64,000 nt of DNA from Planctomycetota bacterium (GCA_029781135.1 JAKOXH010000019.1:1-64000); one strand, 5' to 3'. Positions 1 to 9,404 are shown, numbered from the stretch's first letter. The notes: generated by a model not told the origin, from the sequence alone. Numbers and translations: made by a program.

Positions 1-187
1 CGAACTGAGTTCCATGACCCGCCAGTGTCTCCGCAATCGCCGGATGGGCGAACTTGAAGAACTCTGCGAAGAAATCCACGCCTGGTCGGTCGACGTCACC
101 GACGCCCAACGCGGCGTCGACTGGCAAATGAAAATCGACGACGCACGCGGCAAGCTAAAATCCGTCTACCCCAAAATCCTGATGTGA
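1..187 (+). CDS. IS630 transposase ORFB, C-terminal fragment
   Basis: This reading frame enters from the left edge and stops at TGA 185-187. It encodes the last 61 or so residues of the same transposase ORFB found at 19344..20039, including the helical tail after the catalytic glutamate region. It is truncated only by the window edge, so nothing suggests that the gene itself is broken. Identity to the second copy is complete at the DNA level, which implies recent duplication. Confidence 0.9.
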   Translation, partial: ELSSMTRQCLRNRRMGELEELCEEIHAWSVDVTDAQRGVDWQMKIDDARGKLKSVYPKILM

Positions 188-194
188 CAAAGCA
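1..194 (+). mobile_element. IS630-family insertion sequence, 3' end only
   Basis: The first 194 bases are identical to the reverse complement of the end of the complete element at 19337..20567, including the terminal sequence TGTGACAAAGCA. The flank reads CTAG, with a central TA as expected for IS630 targets. The rest of the element lies outside the window. Confidence 0.93.
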
Positions 195-255
195 CTAGCT
201 CAAGAAGTTGCCGTAGGTTGCAGTGGCTGATTGATCCACGCCAATCGTAATGGCT

Positions 256-1782
256 TTAACGGATTTGTTGGCCGGCACCCGCCGGAGTTTGTTTGGCAAG
301 TGGCACCGTCGGTGCCGCGGCGCTGCGTTTGCGGGCCTCCAAGGCCTTGATGAACTCGGGCGAGACGTTGTCGATCGTGATGACATCGCTTTGGCCGCCG
401 GGCGTTTTCGGGCGAACGATGATCACGACCTCGGAGTTGCTGGCCCGGCTCATGATTTCGCCGAACGCGGCCTGTTCATCTGGCTTCAAGTTATTGGGTA
501 GTTCGGCGTTAGCCGCCGTTGAAGGCGTGGTTGGCGAGCCAACGGGCGTGAGTGGTGGGTTGGGTTCGGCGGGGACTTGGCCGCGAACAATCGGCTCAGG
601 CGATGCAGTTGGAGGCGTTGCGGATTTCGCGTAAACGTCGGTGAGCTTGAGCCGATCGAGTTCCCGGTGGATCGACTCGAGCGCCGTGTAGAGGCCTTCC
701 TTGCCTTCGTAATCGGCGGCGTAACAAACGCCGATCAGTTGGCCTTGCAGGTTAAAAAGTCCGCCGCCACTGCGACCTTCTTCGGGCGCACCGCTGACTT
801 CGATATTCGGCGGGCCGGCGTAGCGATCCAGTTGATTGACGCGCTGGGGCAGCAGTGTCGGATCCTGGCCGTTGCTACAACCGATCGTGGCAACGCGATC
901 GCCGCGTTGCGCGTTTACGCCGGTTGGGGCGACAGCGGCCACGGAAACCCGCCGCGTTGGCTTGACGCTGACGAACGCAACTTCGCGCTCGATATCGTAG
1001 CTAATGAGTTGGCCGGGAAGTTGTTCGGCAACTCGCGGGCCGTTGGGACCGACGTCGAAAAGTTCCACCGTCATGGGACCTTTGCCCTGCGATTCGCGGA
1101 ACAAATGGCCGCAGGTGACGATGAGCGCTTCGCCGCTACGGGTATCAATGATCGTACCGGTGCCGAAGGAACGGCCTTGGGCATCGTCGACGCGAATGCG
1201 GACCGTGGCAGCCATGAGACTGGATGGGAAATCTTGGCCGCCGGCCGATACTGGTATTGCCGCCACCGACTTCGATGTGGGCGTGAGAGTCGCTTGCGTT
1301 GCGACCGGGTCATTCGCCCAAGGGTCGGAAGACAGGCGAGCGGCGTCGGGACGCGGCGCTGGCCCAATCGATGTGCCACCAGGAGGTGGGCTCGCGGATT
1401 GAAGTTGGTTGTCGGGCGATTGACCGCGGGCGCGGCGGTTTTGCATCACCACGTCCTTGGCCTTCTCGAACATCTGCTGCAGATCGGGCGTACTGATCGC
1501 GCCGACATGGCGTTCGACTTCCTTGCCGTCAACCAACATGACGAAGCACGGAATGCGGTCGATGTTGAATTGTCGAGTGGTTTGCTGGTCTTGCGTCGTA
1601 TCGATTTCGCGGACTGGATATTTTGCTTGGATGAAGCTGTGGACCGTGGGCTTCATTTGCATGCACGGGCCGCAGTGGGGCGACCAGAAGTCGAGCAACA
1701 GAATTTCGGATTCGGCACCGTGGGCCGCCAGGCCGAGCGACGTTACCGCCAGCGCAAGTACCGCTGCCGCGAATCGGACCAT
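256..1782 (-). CDS. Secreted thioredoxin-trypsin-like protease fusion
   Basis: The 508-residue protein has a cleavable signal peptide (residues 1-23). A thioredoxin fold follows with the redox motif CGPC at 37-40. After a Pro/Ser-rich linker (about 125-180) comes a trypsin-like serine protease domain (about 185-380). Its likely triad is His226 (CGHLF), Asp263 (YDIEREVAF) and Ser338 (GRSGGG). The C-terminal 120 residues are low-complexity and unassigned. The ATG at 1780-1782 is preceded by a strong AGGAGGG ribosome site. The protein should act in the periplasm or outside the cell, where a redox module could sense or fold substrates for the protease. No partner gene is adjacent: IS630 lies downstream and metG is divergent. 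Substrates are unknown. Confidence 0.88.
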   Translation of the reverse strand: MVRFAAAVLALAVTSLGLAAHGAESEILLLDFWSPHCGPCMQMKPTVHSFIQAKYPVREIDTTQDQQTTRQFNIDRIPCFVMLVDGKEVERHVGAISTPDLQQMFEKAKDVVMQNRRARGQSPDNQLQSASPPPGGTSIGPAPRPDAARLSSDPWANDPVATQATLTPTSKSVAAIPVSAGGQDFPSSLMAATVRIRVDDAQGRSFGTGTIIDTRSGEALIVTCGHLFRESQGKGPMTVELFDVGPNGPRVAEQLPGQLISYDIEREVAFVSVKPTRRVSVAAVAPTGVNAQRGDRVATIGCSNGQDPTLLPQRVNQLDRYAGPPNIEVSGAPEEGRSGGGLFNLQGQLIGVCYAADYEGKEGLYTALESIHRELDRLKLTDVYAKSATPPTASPEPIVRGQVPAEPNPPLTPVGSPTTPSTAANAELPNNLKPDEQAAFGEIMSRASNSEVVIIVRPKTPGGQSDVITIDNVSPEFIKALEARKRSAAAPTVPLAKQTPAGAGQQIR

Positions 1783-2262
1783 CCGTTCCCTCCTTGGAAT
1801 TGGTGGTCAGCATGCTGCCGTGGCGACGCGGGTCGCCACGATGCATCACGCCCGAGCCGCGCGAATCGCGATTTTGCGGTGCCGAGTTGATCAGCGTCCT
1901 GCTGATCGCGGGGTGGCAGGCAAAAGGGGTTGCGATGCGGGTCGAGCGCGTGAAGCGAACCAGGGGGTGGTAATCGGCGTCAGATCGTTTTGCGGGTGAT
2001 CTTCCGCCTTGGGGGCGGGAATGTCCCCGACTTTGGCGTTTCGCACAAGGCCGGTTTGCGGCCGGTGGAGTTCAATGGCGGTTGAGCGGCGGTCGCACTC
2101 CCGAAGAAGGAGTGATCGGGTTAGAATGACGCGGCCGCGAGGGCTGGGGTTTCCAAATAGTGGGATTTGCTAGCAGTTGATTCGGCCTGGCGGCCGACGC
2201 TAATGGGCTGCAATTTCGTACTTGGTTGAGAAGTTATCACATCAACGGTTGAAGACATTTTC
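1783..2262. other. Intergenic region without a gene
   Basis: These 480 bases separate the divergent thioredoxin-protease and metG genes. I see a 7-bp hairpin at 1889..1907 (GATCAGC/GCTGATC), a 6-bp hairpin at about 2097..2115 (CACTCC/GGAGTG) and the half repeat at 2179..2203. No coding frame has the character of a real protein. Confidence 0.6.
2179..2203 (-). repeat. Half copy of palindromic repeat family P1
   Basis: The segment contains the arm GGCGGCCGACGCTAA preceded by GATTCGGCCT, the same arm as in the complete copies at 12004..12076 and 32006..32065. The opposite arm is missing here. Confidence 0.7.
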
Positions 2263-4335
2263 GTGCGACGCATTCTGGTTACCTCCGCCCTGCCCTACGC
2301 CAACGGCGATATCCACATTGGCCATTTGGTGGAGTACATCCAGACCGATATCTGGGTGCGATTTCAGAACCTCGTGGGCAACCGCTGCGTGTATGTGTGC
2401 GCCGACGACACGCACGGCACGGCAGTGATGATTAGTGCCGGCAAGGCCGGTGTGAGCGAGTCGAAGTTCATTGCCGAAATGCAGCGGGCACACGAGCGCG
2501 ATTTCGCCGCGTTCGATATCAAGTTCGACAACTACGGCAGCACGAATAGCCGAGAAAACCGTGCCCTGTGCGAGCGATTTTGGAAATCGATTCGGGCGGC
2601 GGGGCTGGTGCGCGAACGGGACGTCGAGCAGTTGTATGATCCGGAGGCAAAGACATTCTTACCCGATCGGTTCGTGCGCGGGACGTGTCCGAAGTGCGGC
2701 TCGGTGGATGAACCGGGCGATAACTGCAGCAAATGCGGCCATCACTATAGCCCGAGCGAGCTGATCCACCCGCGGAGCACGCTCAGCGGCGCAACGCCGG
2801 TGCTGCGCAACGCGCCCCACTTGTTTATCGAGCTGGAGCAGTTGCACGATTTCTTGGACGAGTGGACGCAGAGCGGAAAACATCTGCAGCCCGAGATTGC
2901 GAACTATTTGAAGGGCCATTTCTTGGGCGAGCCGCTGCGGGATTGGGATATTTCGCGGCCAGCACCCTACTTTGGCTTTGAGATTCCCGACAGTCCTGGT
3001 AATTATTGGTACGTGTGGTTCGACGCGCCGATCGGTTACATCGCGTCGACGCACCAATGGTGCGAGCGCAACGGCGAGAAACTGGACGATTGGTGGCGAT
3101 CGGAGGACTGCGAAATCCACCACTTCATTGGCAAGGACATCACGTATTTCCATACGCTATTTTGGCCCGGCATGTTGAAGACGGCCGGGTTCACGTTGCC
3201 GACCCAGGTACACATCCACGGTTTTCTCACGGTGGATGGCGAGAAGATGTCGAAGAGCAAGGGCACGTTCGTCGCGGCCAAAACGTACCTCAAGCATCTC
3301 GACCCGACCTACTTGCGGTACTTCTACGCGTCGAAGTTGTCGTCCCGCGTGGAGGACTTGGACCTTGCGGTCGACGAGTTCGTCGCCAAGGTGAATACCG
3401 ACCTGGTGAATAAGGTTGTCAATTTGGCGAGTCGAACGGCGAAGTTTGTGGAAGCGACCGGATTATCTGCCACTTACCCCGATGACGGTGGACTGTTCGC
3501 GGACGCGGCCCAGTTGGGCGATGAAATTCGCGAGGCGTACGATGCGACCGATTACAGCCGGGCCGTGCGATTGATCGTGGGGTTGGCAGACCGGGCGAAT
3601 CCGTATGTGGAAGAGCGGAAGCCTTGGGAACTGCGCAAAGATCCGAAGAAGGCGCGCGAGCTGCAAGACGTGTGCACGGTTGCGCTGAACCTGTTTCGGC
3701 AGATTGTTGTGTACCTTTCGCCAGTGCTGCCACGGTTGGCCGAGCAGGCGGGCGAGTTGCTGAATGATCCGATTAAGCTGTGGAACCAGTCGCAGAAGCC
3801 GCTGGTGGGAACCAAAGTCAACAAATTCACGCACATGCTGCGGCGTGTGGAAGAGAAGGATGTGCATGCCATGATTGAGGAAAGTAAACCAGCCGGTAGC
3901 CCGGCCGCTGAAGCGGCCTCGCCAGGGGCGGAATCGATAGGGGCGGGCGCGCAGTGGAATGATTCTGGCGATGCGTTGGCGGCGGAGCCGCTGGTGCCGG
4001 AGTGTACGATTGAGGACTTCGCCAAAGTCGATTTGCGGGTAGCCCGCGTGATCGCGGCCGAGGACGTGCCAGAAGCCAAGAAGCTGCTCAAGCTTACACT
4101 AAGCCTGGGCGGCGGTACGACGAAGAACGTGTTCGCCGGTATCAAGGAGTCGTACGAGCCAGAACAACTCGTTGGCAGGCTAGTCGTCTGCGTTGCCAAC
4201 CTTGCGCCGCGGAAGATGAAATTCGGCGTCAGCGAGGGCATGGTGACCGCCGCGGGTCCACCCGGAAAGGACACCAAGGAGGTGTTCATCGTCACGGTCG
4301 CCGAAGGCGCGGTGCCGGGACACCGAGTGCATTGA
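2263..4335 (+). CDS. metG: Methionyl-tRNA synthetase
   Basis: The enzyme charges tRNA-Met with methionine in the cytoplasm. The 690-residue protein shows the class I HIGH motif at 18-21, a zinc-knuckle insertion near 143-160 (CPKC and CSKC pairs) and the KMSKS loop at 328-332. The C-terminal 100 residues are an EMAP/tRNA-binding domain (starting [16 protein letters not shown]), giving the long, dimeric form of MetG. The start is GTG 2263: an in-frame stop lies at 2227 and no ATG intervenes, and only a weak GAAG is seen upstream. The linker near residues 543-575 ([12 protein letters not shown]) is encoded by a GC-rich palindrome and may be repeat-derived. Length and order match the family. Confidence 0.97.
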   Translation: MRRILVTSALPYANGDIHIGHLVEYIQTDIWVRFQNLVGNRCVYVCADDTHGTAVMISAGKAGVSESKFIAEMQRAHERDFAAFDIKFDNYGSTNSRENRALCERFWKSIRAAGLVRERDVEQLYDPEAKTFLPDRFVRGTCPKCGSVDEPGDNCSKCGHHYSPSELIHPRSTLSGATPVLRNAPHLFIELEQLHDFLDEWTQSGKHLQPEIANYLKGHFLGEPLRDWDISRPAPYFGFEIPDSPGNYWYVWFDAPIGYIASTHQWCERNGEKLDDWWRSEDCEIHHFIGKDITYFHTLFWPGMLKTAGFTLPTQVHIHGFLTVDGEKMSKSKGTFVAAKTYLKHLDPTYLRYFYASKLSSRVEDLDLAVDEFVAKVNTDLVNKVVNLASRTAKFVEATGLSATYPDDGGLFADAAQLGDEIREAYDATDYSRAVRLIVGLADRANPYVEERKPWELRKDPKKARELQDVCTVALNLFRQIVVYLSPVLPRLAEQAGELLNDPIKLWNQSQKPLVGTKVNKFTHMLRRVEEKDVHAMIEESKPAGSPAAEAASPGAESIGAGAQWNDSGDALAAEPLVPECTIEDFAKVDLRVARVIAAEDVPEAKKLLKLTLSLGGGTTKNVFAGIKESYEPEQLVGRLVVCVANLAPRKMKFGVSEGMVTAAGPPGKDTKEVFIVTVAEGAVPGHRVH

Positions 4336-4344
4336 TCGACTAGT

Positions 4345-4373
4345 TTGACATATTTATGTCAGGGGCGTATGCT
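4345..4373 (+). promoter_or_regulatory. vapBC promoter with overlapping operator palindrome
   Basis: The -35 box TTGACA (4345-4350), a 17-bp spacer and the -10 box TATGCT (4368-4373) are near consensus. The ATG at 4381 lies 7 bases after the -10 box, so the transcript probably starts at the start codon and has no leader. The palindrome TGACAT-ATTT-ATGTCA (4346..4361) overlaps the -35 box and is a candidate VapB operator. Confidence 0.65.
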
Positions 4374-4380
4374 TTGATGT

Positions 4381-4638
4381 ATGCGAACCACTTTGCGACT
4401 CGACGACCGGCTATTGGCGGATGCGAAGAAACTGGCGATTGAGACCGGGCGAACGTTCACGCAGGTAGTTGAAGACGCATTGCGCGTGGCACTTTCCCAA
4501 CGTTCGAGTGGCGAGAAGCGTAAGCCCATGCGACTGCACACGTGCGGCGGGCAGGGGCTGCAACCAGGGGTCGATCTTGCGAGCAATGTCGCGCTCGCAG
4601 AGTTAATGGACGAGTACGATGGATCTGCTCGACGTTAA
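4381..4638 (+). CDS. vapB: VapB-type antitoxin
   Basis: The 85-residue protein begins with a ribbon-helix-helix-like segment (MRTTLRLDDRLLADAKKLA) typical of type II antitoxins of the VapB/Arc group. The C-terminal half (about 50-85) is probably the disordered toxin-neutralising tail. It overlaps the downstream PIN toxin gene by 20 bases, which supports translational coupling. Antitoxin dimers would bind the palindrome in the promoter and repress the operon. There is no ribosome-binding site because the mRNA is predicted to be leaderless. The pair fits a classical vapBC module between two housekeeping genes. Assignment to the exact antitoxin subfamily is uncertain. Confidence 0.85.
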   Translation: MRTTLRLDDRLLADAKKLAIETGRTFTQVVEDALRVALSQRSSGEKRKPMRLHTCGGQGLQPGVDLASNVALAELMDEYDGSARR

Positions 4639-5050
4639 CGTTCTGGTGAATGCGTATCGCCGGGATGCGCCGCGGCATCGTGAGTTCTTCCAGTACGTCG
4701 AATCATTGTTGGCAGGCCCGGAGCCGTTCGCGGTGCCGGCGGTGGTTTTTAGCGGATTCTTTCGCGTCGTATCGCACCCGCGCATCTTCAATCCGCCTAG
4801 CAAATTCTCGGATGCGCTCGTTTTTGCCGAGCAGTTGCGCGGCCAGCCACATTGCCTGGCAGTTACTCCTGGCGAAAGACACTGGGCGATCTTTATCGAT
4901 CTCTGTAAGCAAGGTGCCGCGGCAGGCAGCCTCATCAGTGATGCCTTTCTTGCCGCGATGGCAATCGAGATTGGAGCCGAGCTAATTACCGATGATCGCG
5001 GATTCGGGCGCTGGCCCCGCTTGCATTGGCGTCGGCCCATTAGTGAATAG
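4619..5050 (+). CDS. vapC: VapC-type PIN-domain ribonuclease toxin
   Basis: The 143-residue protein is a single PIN domain. The first acidic residue sits in LLDVNVLVNAY near the N terminus, and later acidic residues occur in ISDAFLAAMAIE and ITDDRGFGRW, as expected for the Mg-dependent active site. Such toxins cleave RNA (often initiator tRNA or rRNA) when free of antitoxin. The subgroup resembles PIN toxins named TA system VapC that carry the ending DRGFxRxPxLxW. The start overlaps vapB by 20 bases. It ends three bases before the stop of the convergent DUF2237 gene. Confidence 0.88.
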   Translation: MDLLDVNVLVNAYRRDAPRHREFFQYVESLLAGPEPFAVPAVVFSGFFRVVSHPRIFNPPSKFSDALVFAEQLRGQPHCLAVTPGERHWAIFIDLCKQGAAAGSLISDAFLAAMAIEIGAELITDDRGFGRWPRLHWRRPISE

Positions 5051-5053
5051 CCG

Positions 5054-5458
5054 CTAGGCTTCCACGGCGTGTGCTTTGAGGTCTTCCAGGTCGCAGAAGG
5101 CCAGGGCCGCTTCGTGCGTGGCGGCGAGGATGACCTTGGGAGCGAAGCCGGCGTCGAGAGCTTCTTGCCAGCGTGGGGCACAGAGGCACCAGCGGTCGCC
5201 GGGCTCGAGGCCGGGGAAGCCCCATTGCAGATTGGGAGTGGAAAGGTCGTTGCCGACCGACTTGGAGAACGCCAAGAAGTCGGTCGTCATGACGACGCAA
5301 ACGGTGTGCGAACCGACATCTTCGGGGCTCGTGTTGCAGCAGCCGTCACGGAAAAAGCCGGTCATGGGCGACGTGCAGCAAGTTGCCAGCTTGCCGCCGA
5401 GGACGTTCTTGGCTTGCGGACGCTTGGCCGCGCCGTTCGTGGAAGCGATACGGATCAT
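5054..5458 (-). CDS. DUF2237 family protein
   Basis: The 134-residue protein matches the small DUF2237 family over its full length. Hallmarks are NVLGG near the start, the cysteine-rich GCCNTSPEDVG, a central HTVC and the ending GDRWCLCAPRW. The conserved Cys and Asp/His residues suggest metal or redox function, but no activity is established. I chose ATG 5456-5458 because an AGAAGAG site precedes it and the protein then begins shortly before the conserved NVLGG. An upstream start at 5500 would add 14 residues without family support. It stands alone and is convergent with vapC. Confidence 0.85.
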   Translation of the reverse strand: MIRIASTNGAAKRPQAKNVLGGKLATCCTSPMTGFFRDGCCNTSPEDVGSHTVCVVMTTDFLAFSKSVGNDLSTPNLQWGFPGLEPGDRWCLCAPRWQEALDAGFAPKVILAATHEAALAFCDLEDLKAHAVEA

Positions 5459-5586
5459 GGGGCACTCTTCTCTGCCGGCCAATGAGTCCACCGAAACCAA
5501 GTCGGGGGGCCCGGGGTTTAGCTACTTGGTAGGTCTCTTGTGGTATTCTGCAGTTGATTGACCGGCACGGTATTGTAGCAAATCCG

Positions 5587-7254
5587 ATGGGCAAGGCGAT
5601 GATTGCATGGCGAATAAACTGGTGGCTGGTCTTTTTGTTTCCGATTGCGATTGCGTTGCTGTCGGCAACTTGCGGCAGGGCGAAACCAACATCATCGGAA
5701 GCGGCTCACGAAGTGGATCGCTTGCTGGCGGAAGAAGTTTTCAAGCCGGACACCAAGTTGGCACCCCAGATCGATGATGCCGCGTATTTGCGGCGGGTGT
5801 GGCTGGATATCGTGGGCGACATTCCGACGCCCGAACATATCACCGCATTCGTGCTCGACCCAGCCCAGGACAAACGCGAGCGAGTCGTCGCCGAGTTGCT
5901 CGCGAACCCGCGGTACGGCCAGAACTGGGCACGCTACTGGCGCGATGTCATTCTTTCGCGAAAGATTGAAGACCGGGCGACAATCGTTTCCAACGCGCTC
6001 GTGACGACACTCACGGAGCGATTCAACGAAAACCAGTCGTGGGCGAAGATCGCGACGGCATTCATCACAGCCACGGGTGATGTGCGCGAAAACGGCGCGA
6101 CGGCAATCGAGCTAGCTCAGGACGGCAGGACCGAGGAGGTTACGTCCGAAGTATCGCGGATTTTCTTAGCGATCCAAATTCAATGCGCGCAGTGCCACGA
6201 TCATAAGACCGACCGTTGGAAACGCGAGCAGTTTCACGAGTTGGCGGCGTTCTTTCCGCGGGTGGCCGTGCGGCCGATTCAATCGCCGGTCGAACGCAGT
6301 TTCGAAGTCGTTTCGGATGACCGGCCAGCGCCCGGACGCAAATTGCCTGCCGATGCTCAAGGCCGCCGCGGCCAGCCCGAGCACTACATGCCAGACATGA
6401 AGAATCCGACCGCCGAAGGCACCAAGATGCAGCCGAAGTTCTTTCTTACTTCGGCCAAATTGCCGTTCGGCTCGACCGATGCCGAGCGGCGGGGTGCGAT
6501 CGCGAAGTGGATGACGCAGAACTCCTGGTTCGCGACAGCGTTCGTCAATCGCATGTGGTTTGAATTAGTCGGCGAAGGATTTTACGCGTCGATCGACGAC
6601 ATTGGCCCCGATCGCACGCCAGTGGCGCCGAAAACGGCAGAGTATTTGAGCCGGGCGTTTGCCCAGAACGGTTACGACATCAAGTGGCTATTCCGCACGA
6701 TTTGTGCAACGGAGGCCTACCAGCGCGAAAGCCGACCACGGCGGGGCGAGGATGGCGTGCCGTTCGTGGCGAGCGTGGCGCAACCACTGCGGAGCGATCA
6801 GTTGTTCAACACGATCTTGACGGCACTTGATTTGGAGGAGCCGGAAGCGGTGCTCAATCGGCGTGGCCGGCGTGAACAGGGGAAAGCAGCACTCGGCCCG
6901 AATGCGACCGCACGGCAAGCATTCGAAGTCGCATTTGGCTATGACCCGAGCGATCCACGAGAATTGGTGAATGCCTCAATTCCGCAATCGCTCGCGATGA
7001 TGAACGGCGTGCGGATCAACACGGCCGTGCGGGCAGTTCGCGGCGAATCGATGCTCGGTCGGCTATTGGAGAAAACGGATGACAATGCCTCCGTGGTCGA
7101 GGAACTGTATTTGCGGACGGTTTCGCGGGAACCAACCGCGAAGGAACGCGAGGGTGCGCTCAAGTTCGCCAAGGATGCGAAGAACCGAGCGGCCGTGTTT
7201 GAGGATCTGCTATGGGCACTTGTGAATTCGTCGGAGTTTGCACATCGGCGGTAG
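5587..7254 (+). CDS. Secreted DUF1549/DUF1553 protein
   Basis: The 555-residue protein starts with a hydrophobic export segment (about residues 6-30). DUF1549 follows, with the characteristic CAQCHDHKTDRW (a CxxCH motif like that of c-type haem sites), then DUF1553 in the C-terminal half. These families are hugely expanded in Planctomycetes and are nearly always next to a DUF1501 gene, as here. The function is unproven; roles in polysaccharide or sulfated-glycan use have been proposed. The CxxCH site could bind haem, but only one is present. ATG 5587 was chosen because the hydrophobic segment then sits at the N terminus; a TTG at 5554 is in frame. The downstream partner starts 150 bases later, beyond a heptamer repeat. 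Confidence 0.9.
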   Translation: MGKAMIAWRINWWLVFLFPIAIALLSATCGRAKPTSSEAAHEVDRLLAEEVFKPDTKLAPQIDDAAYLRRVWLDIVGDIPTPEHITAFVLDPAQDKRERVVAELLANPRYGQNWARYWRDVILSRKIEDRATIVSNALVTTLTERFNENQSWAKIATAFITATGDVRENGATAIELAQDGRTEEVTSEVSRIFLAIQIQCAQCHDHKTDRWKREQFHELAAFFPRVAVRPIQSPVERSFEVVSDDRPAPGRKLPADAQGRRGQPEHYMPDMKNPTAEGTKMQPKFFLTSAKLPFGSTDAERRGAIAKWMTQNSWFATAFVNRMWFELVGEGFYASIDDIGPDRTPVAPKTAEYLSRAFAQNGYDIKWLFRTICATEAYQRESRPRRGEDGVPFVASVAQPLRSDQLFNTILTALDLEEPEAVLNRRGRREQGKAALGPNATARQAFEVAFGYDPSDPRELVNASIPQSLAMMNGVRINTAVRAVRGESMLGRLLEKTDDNASVVEELYLRTVSREPTAKEREGALKFAKDAKNRAAVFEDLLWALVNSSEFAHRR

Positions 7255-7255
7255 G

Positions 7256-7358
7256 GAGATTTGAGATTGACGATTTAAGATTGACGATTTCGAAGGATCC
7301 GAGGCATAGCTTTTCTGCAAATCATCAATCGTAGATCTTAAATCATCAATCCGATCTC
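7256..7358. repeat. Heptamer tandem repeat as inverted arms
   Basis: The left arm (7256-7290) is built of degenerate 7-base units such as GAGATTG, ACGATTT and AAGATTG. The right arm (7318-7358) has the complementary units AAATCAT, CAATCGT and CAATCCG. The arms can pair around a loop of about 27 bases between the DUF1549 and DUF1501 genes. Confidence 0.8.
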
Positions 7359-7404
7359 GGTGGTTTCTGTGGCAAATAGATGGCCAGAATCAGGAATTGT
7401 GAAT

Positions 7405-8706
7405 ATGAGTTTCAAACTTGAGCGGTACGTTCATGCGCGGACGAGCCGTGACGGCGTTGTCCATCGGCGGGATTTTTTGAGGGTGGCGGCGGCAACGGGT
7501 GCGGCTGCGGGGCTGGTGGGATGGACGGACGCGATTTGCCGGTCGGCCGAGGATTTGCGCAAACGCGGCATGGCGTGCATTTTGCTTTGGATGGGCGGTG
7601 GGCCGAGCCAATTCGAAACGTTCAGCCCCAAGCCGGGGCACGAAAATGGCGGCGAGACGAAGGCGATTTCCACCGCCGTGAGTGGCATCCAAATTGCCGA
7701 AAGTTTGCCCAAGTGTGCCGGCGTAATGAATAACTTGGCGATCATCCGCTCGATGACGAGCAAGGAGGCGAGTCATCCGCGCGCGACGTTCCTGATGCAT
7801 CATGCGTATCCGCCGTTGGGCGCAGTGAAATATCCCACGCTGGGAGCGCAGGTGGCCCAGCAAATTGGCACTCCGGGGTTCGAACTCCCGAACTTCGTTC
7901 GCATTGGCGGTAAAGGCGTGGATGCCGGGAACGGTGGCTTTTTGGGCGTGGATTATGACCCGTTTATTTTACAGAACCCGGAAGCGAAGCCCGAGAATAC
8001 ACAACCAGCCACTCGCGACGAGCGCTACAATCGCCGTCTCGAAATGCTCAAGGCGGTTGAGGCCAATTTCGGTGCGGTGCAAGGTGCTGATCTCGTTGCG
8101 GACCATCAGAAGCTGATCCAGAAGTCTTCCGCGATGATTCAAAGCCCGCGGATGGCGGCGTTCGATTTAGGCCAAGAATCCGACAAAATGCGCGATGCCT
8201 ATGGCCGCACGAAATTCGGTGCGGGCTGTTTGCTCGCGCGTCGTTTGGTGGAAACCGGCGTAACGTTTGTCGAGGTGAACCAGGAGGGGTGGGACACGCA
8301 CGATGACAACTTCACGCGCACCGCTAACAACAACACGGTCATTGATCAGCCGATGGCCCAATTGGTGACCGACTTGAAACAGCGTGGCATGCTCGATCGC
8401 ACACTGATTATTTGGATGGGCGAATTCGGCCGGACGCCGCGGATCAATCCGCGGGCCGGGCGCGATCATTATCCGCGGGCGTTCAACGTGGTGCTGGCCG
8501 GTGGCGGTATACGTGGCGGGCAGGTGATTGGCGAGACCGATGAGGGAGGCGTCGATGTCAAGAATCGCCCGGTGACGGTGAGCGATCTCTTCCGCACGAT
8601 TTACAAAGCACTGGGCATCGACGCCGATCATGAGAACATGAGCCGCATTGGGCGGCCCATTAAGCTCGTCGATGGCGGGGAAGTTGTGCGCGAATTGCTG
8701 GGCTGA
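7405..8706 (+). CDS. DUF1501 family protein (exported, Tat-type signal)
   Basis: The 433-residue protein belongs to DUF1501, a group distantly related to the alkaline phosphatase/sulfatase superfamily. Near residue 20 the signal RRDFLRVAAATG followed by a hydrophobic stretch indicates Tat export in folded form. Family hallmarks are WMGGGPSQFETFSPKPG near the N terminus, QEGWDTHDDN in the centre and GEFGRTPRIN near the C terminus. The Asp and His residues are plausible metal ligands. The protein is the usual partner of DUF1549/DUF1553 proteins, here directly upstream. ATG 7405 is supported by AGGAA at 7392-7396. The substrate is unknown. Confidence 0.92.
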   Translation: MSFKLERYVHARTSRDGVVHRRDFLRVAAATGAAAGLVGWTDAICRSAEDLRKRGMACILLWMGGGPSQFETFSPKPGHENGGETKAISTAVSGIQIAESLPKCAGVMNNLAIIRSMTSKEASHPRATFLMHHAYPPLGAVKYPTLGAQVAQQIGTPGFELPNFVRIGGKGVDAGNGGFLGVDYDPFILQNPEAKPENTQPATRDERYNRRLEMLKAVEANFGAVQGADLVADHQKLIQKSSAMIQSPRMAAFDLGQESDKMRDAYGRTKFGAGCLLARRLVETGVTFVEVNQEGWDTHDDNFTRTANNNTVIDQPMAQLVTDLKQRGMLDRTLIIWMGEFGRTPRINPRAGRDHYPRAFNVVLAGGGIRGGQVIGETDEGGVDVKNRPVTVSDLFRTIYKALGIDADHENMSRIGRPIKLVDGGEVVRELLG

Positions 8707-8878
8707 GCAGGGAAAACAATGCAGCACTCTCAATTTGGCATTGCCCTTGGTGGGATGAGGCACGAGTTGCGAGGAGCGAGTGAATCGCCGTCTGGTAAAG
8801 GCATGAAACGAGCTATACTTTAGCGTCGGACGACTCCATAATGCTCGATGGCTCGCGATACCCAGGCAGGCGGTTATC

Positions 8879-9388
8879 ATGTTCGATTGGGATTGGCCAG
8901 TTTTTGCCGATGACCTCACGCGGATCAGCGTGGCCGCGGTGTTGGGCGGTGCGCTCGGGCTGGAGCGCGAATGGCACGGGCACTGGGCCGGCCTGCGGAC
9001 GCACATGATGGTTGCGATCGGCTGCGCGATTTTCGTGATCGCGGGTTTGGCGGTGCCCGGGCATAATCCGGAGGACGCGGCCACGCGCGTGATTCAGGGG
9101 GTGGCGGCTGGAATTGGTTTCTTGGGAGCGGGCACGATCCTGAAGCTGGATCAAAAGCGGGAAATCAAAGGCCTGACGACGGCCAGTTCGATTTGGCTCT
9201 CGGCCGCTCTCGGTACATCCGCGGGCATCGGCGAGTATGCGCTGGCGATCGCGGCGGCCTTGATATCGTTGTTCATCTTGGGGGTGCTGGGGCCCGTCGA
9301 GAAATGGCTCGAGCGTCGCCACAAACTGCATCACAACCACGTCGACGATGATGACGTGACGCACGATCGGCCGACGAATCCCAAGTAA
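8879..9388 (+). CDS. MgtC/SapB family membrane protein
   Basis: The 169-residue inner-membrane protein has about four or five hydrophobic segments (around residues 15-30, 40-60, 70-95, 105-120 and 125-140). It carries the family motifs ALGLEREWHGH, GLRTHMMVAIGCA and GVAAGIGFLGAGTI, and ends with a His/Asp-rich cytoplasmic tail. In pathogens MgtC inhibits the F1Fo ATP synthase and helps growth at low magnesium; the environmental homologues are poorly characterised. It stands alone between a DUF1501 gene and a convergent secreted protein. No magnesium riboswitch-like leader was recognised in the 170 bases upstream. Confidence 0.93.
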   Translation: MFDWDWPVFADDLTRISVAAVLGGALGLEREWHGHWAGLRTHMMVAIGCAIFVIAGLAVPGHNPEDAATRVIQGVAAGIGFLGAGTILKLDQKREIKGLTTASSIWLSAALGTSAGIGEYALAIAAALISLFILGVLGPVEKWLERRHKLHHNHVDDDDVTHDRPTNPK

Positions 9389-9404
9389 GCAGGAGAAGAA
9401 ATCC

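Noticed and set aside
577..1890. A 437-codon open frame on the plus strand opposite the thioredoxin-protease gene
   Set aside because: It is antisense to a gene with a clear signal peptide and two recognised domains; its own translation has no family character and is a by-product of GC-rich codon use.
8167..9084. A 305-codon minus-strand frame covering the end of the DUF1501 gene and the start of mgtC
   Set aside because: It overlaps two well-supported genes on the other strand and shows no domain or ribosome site.
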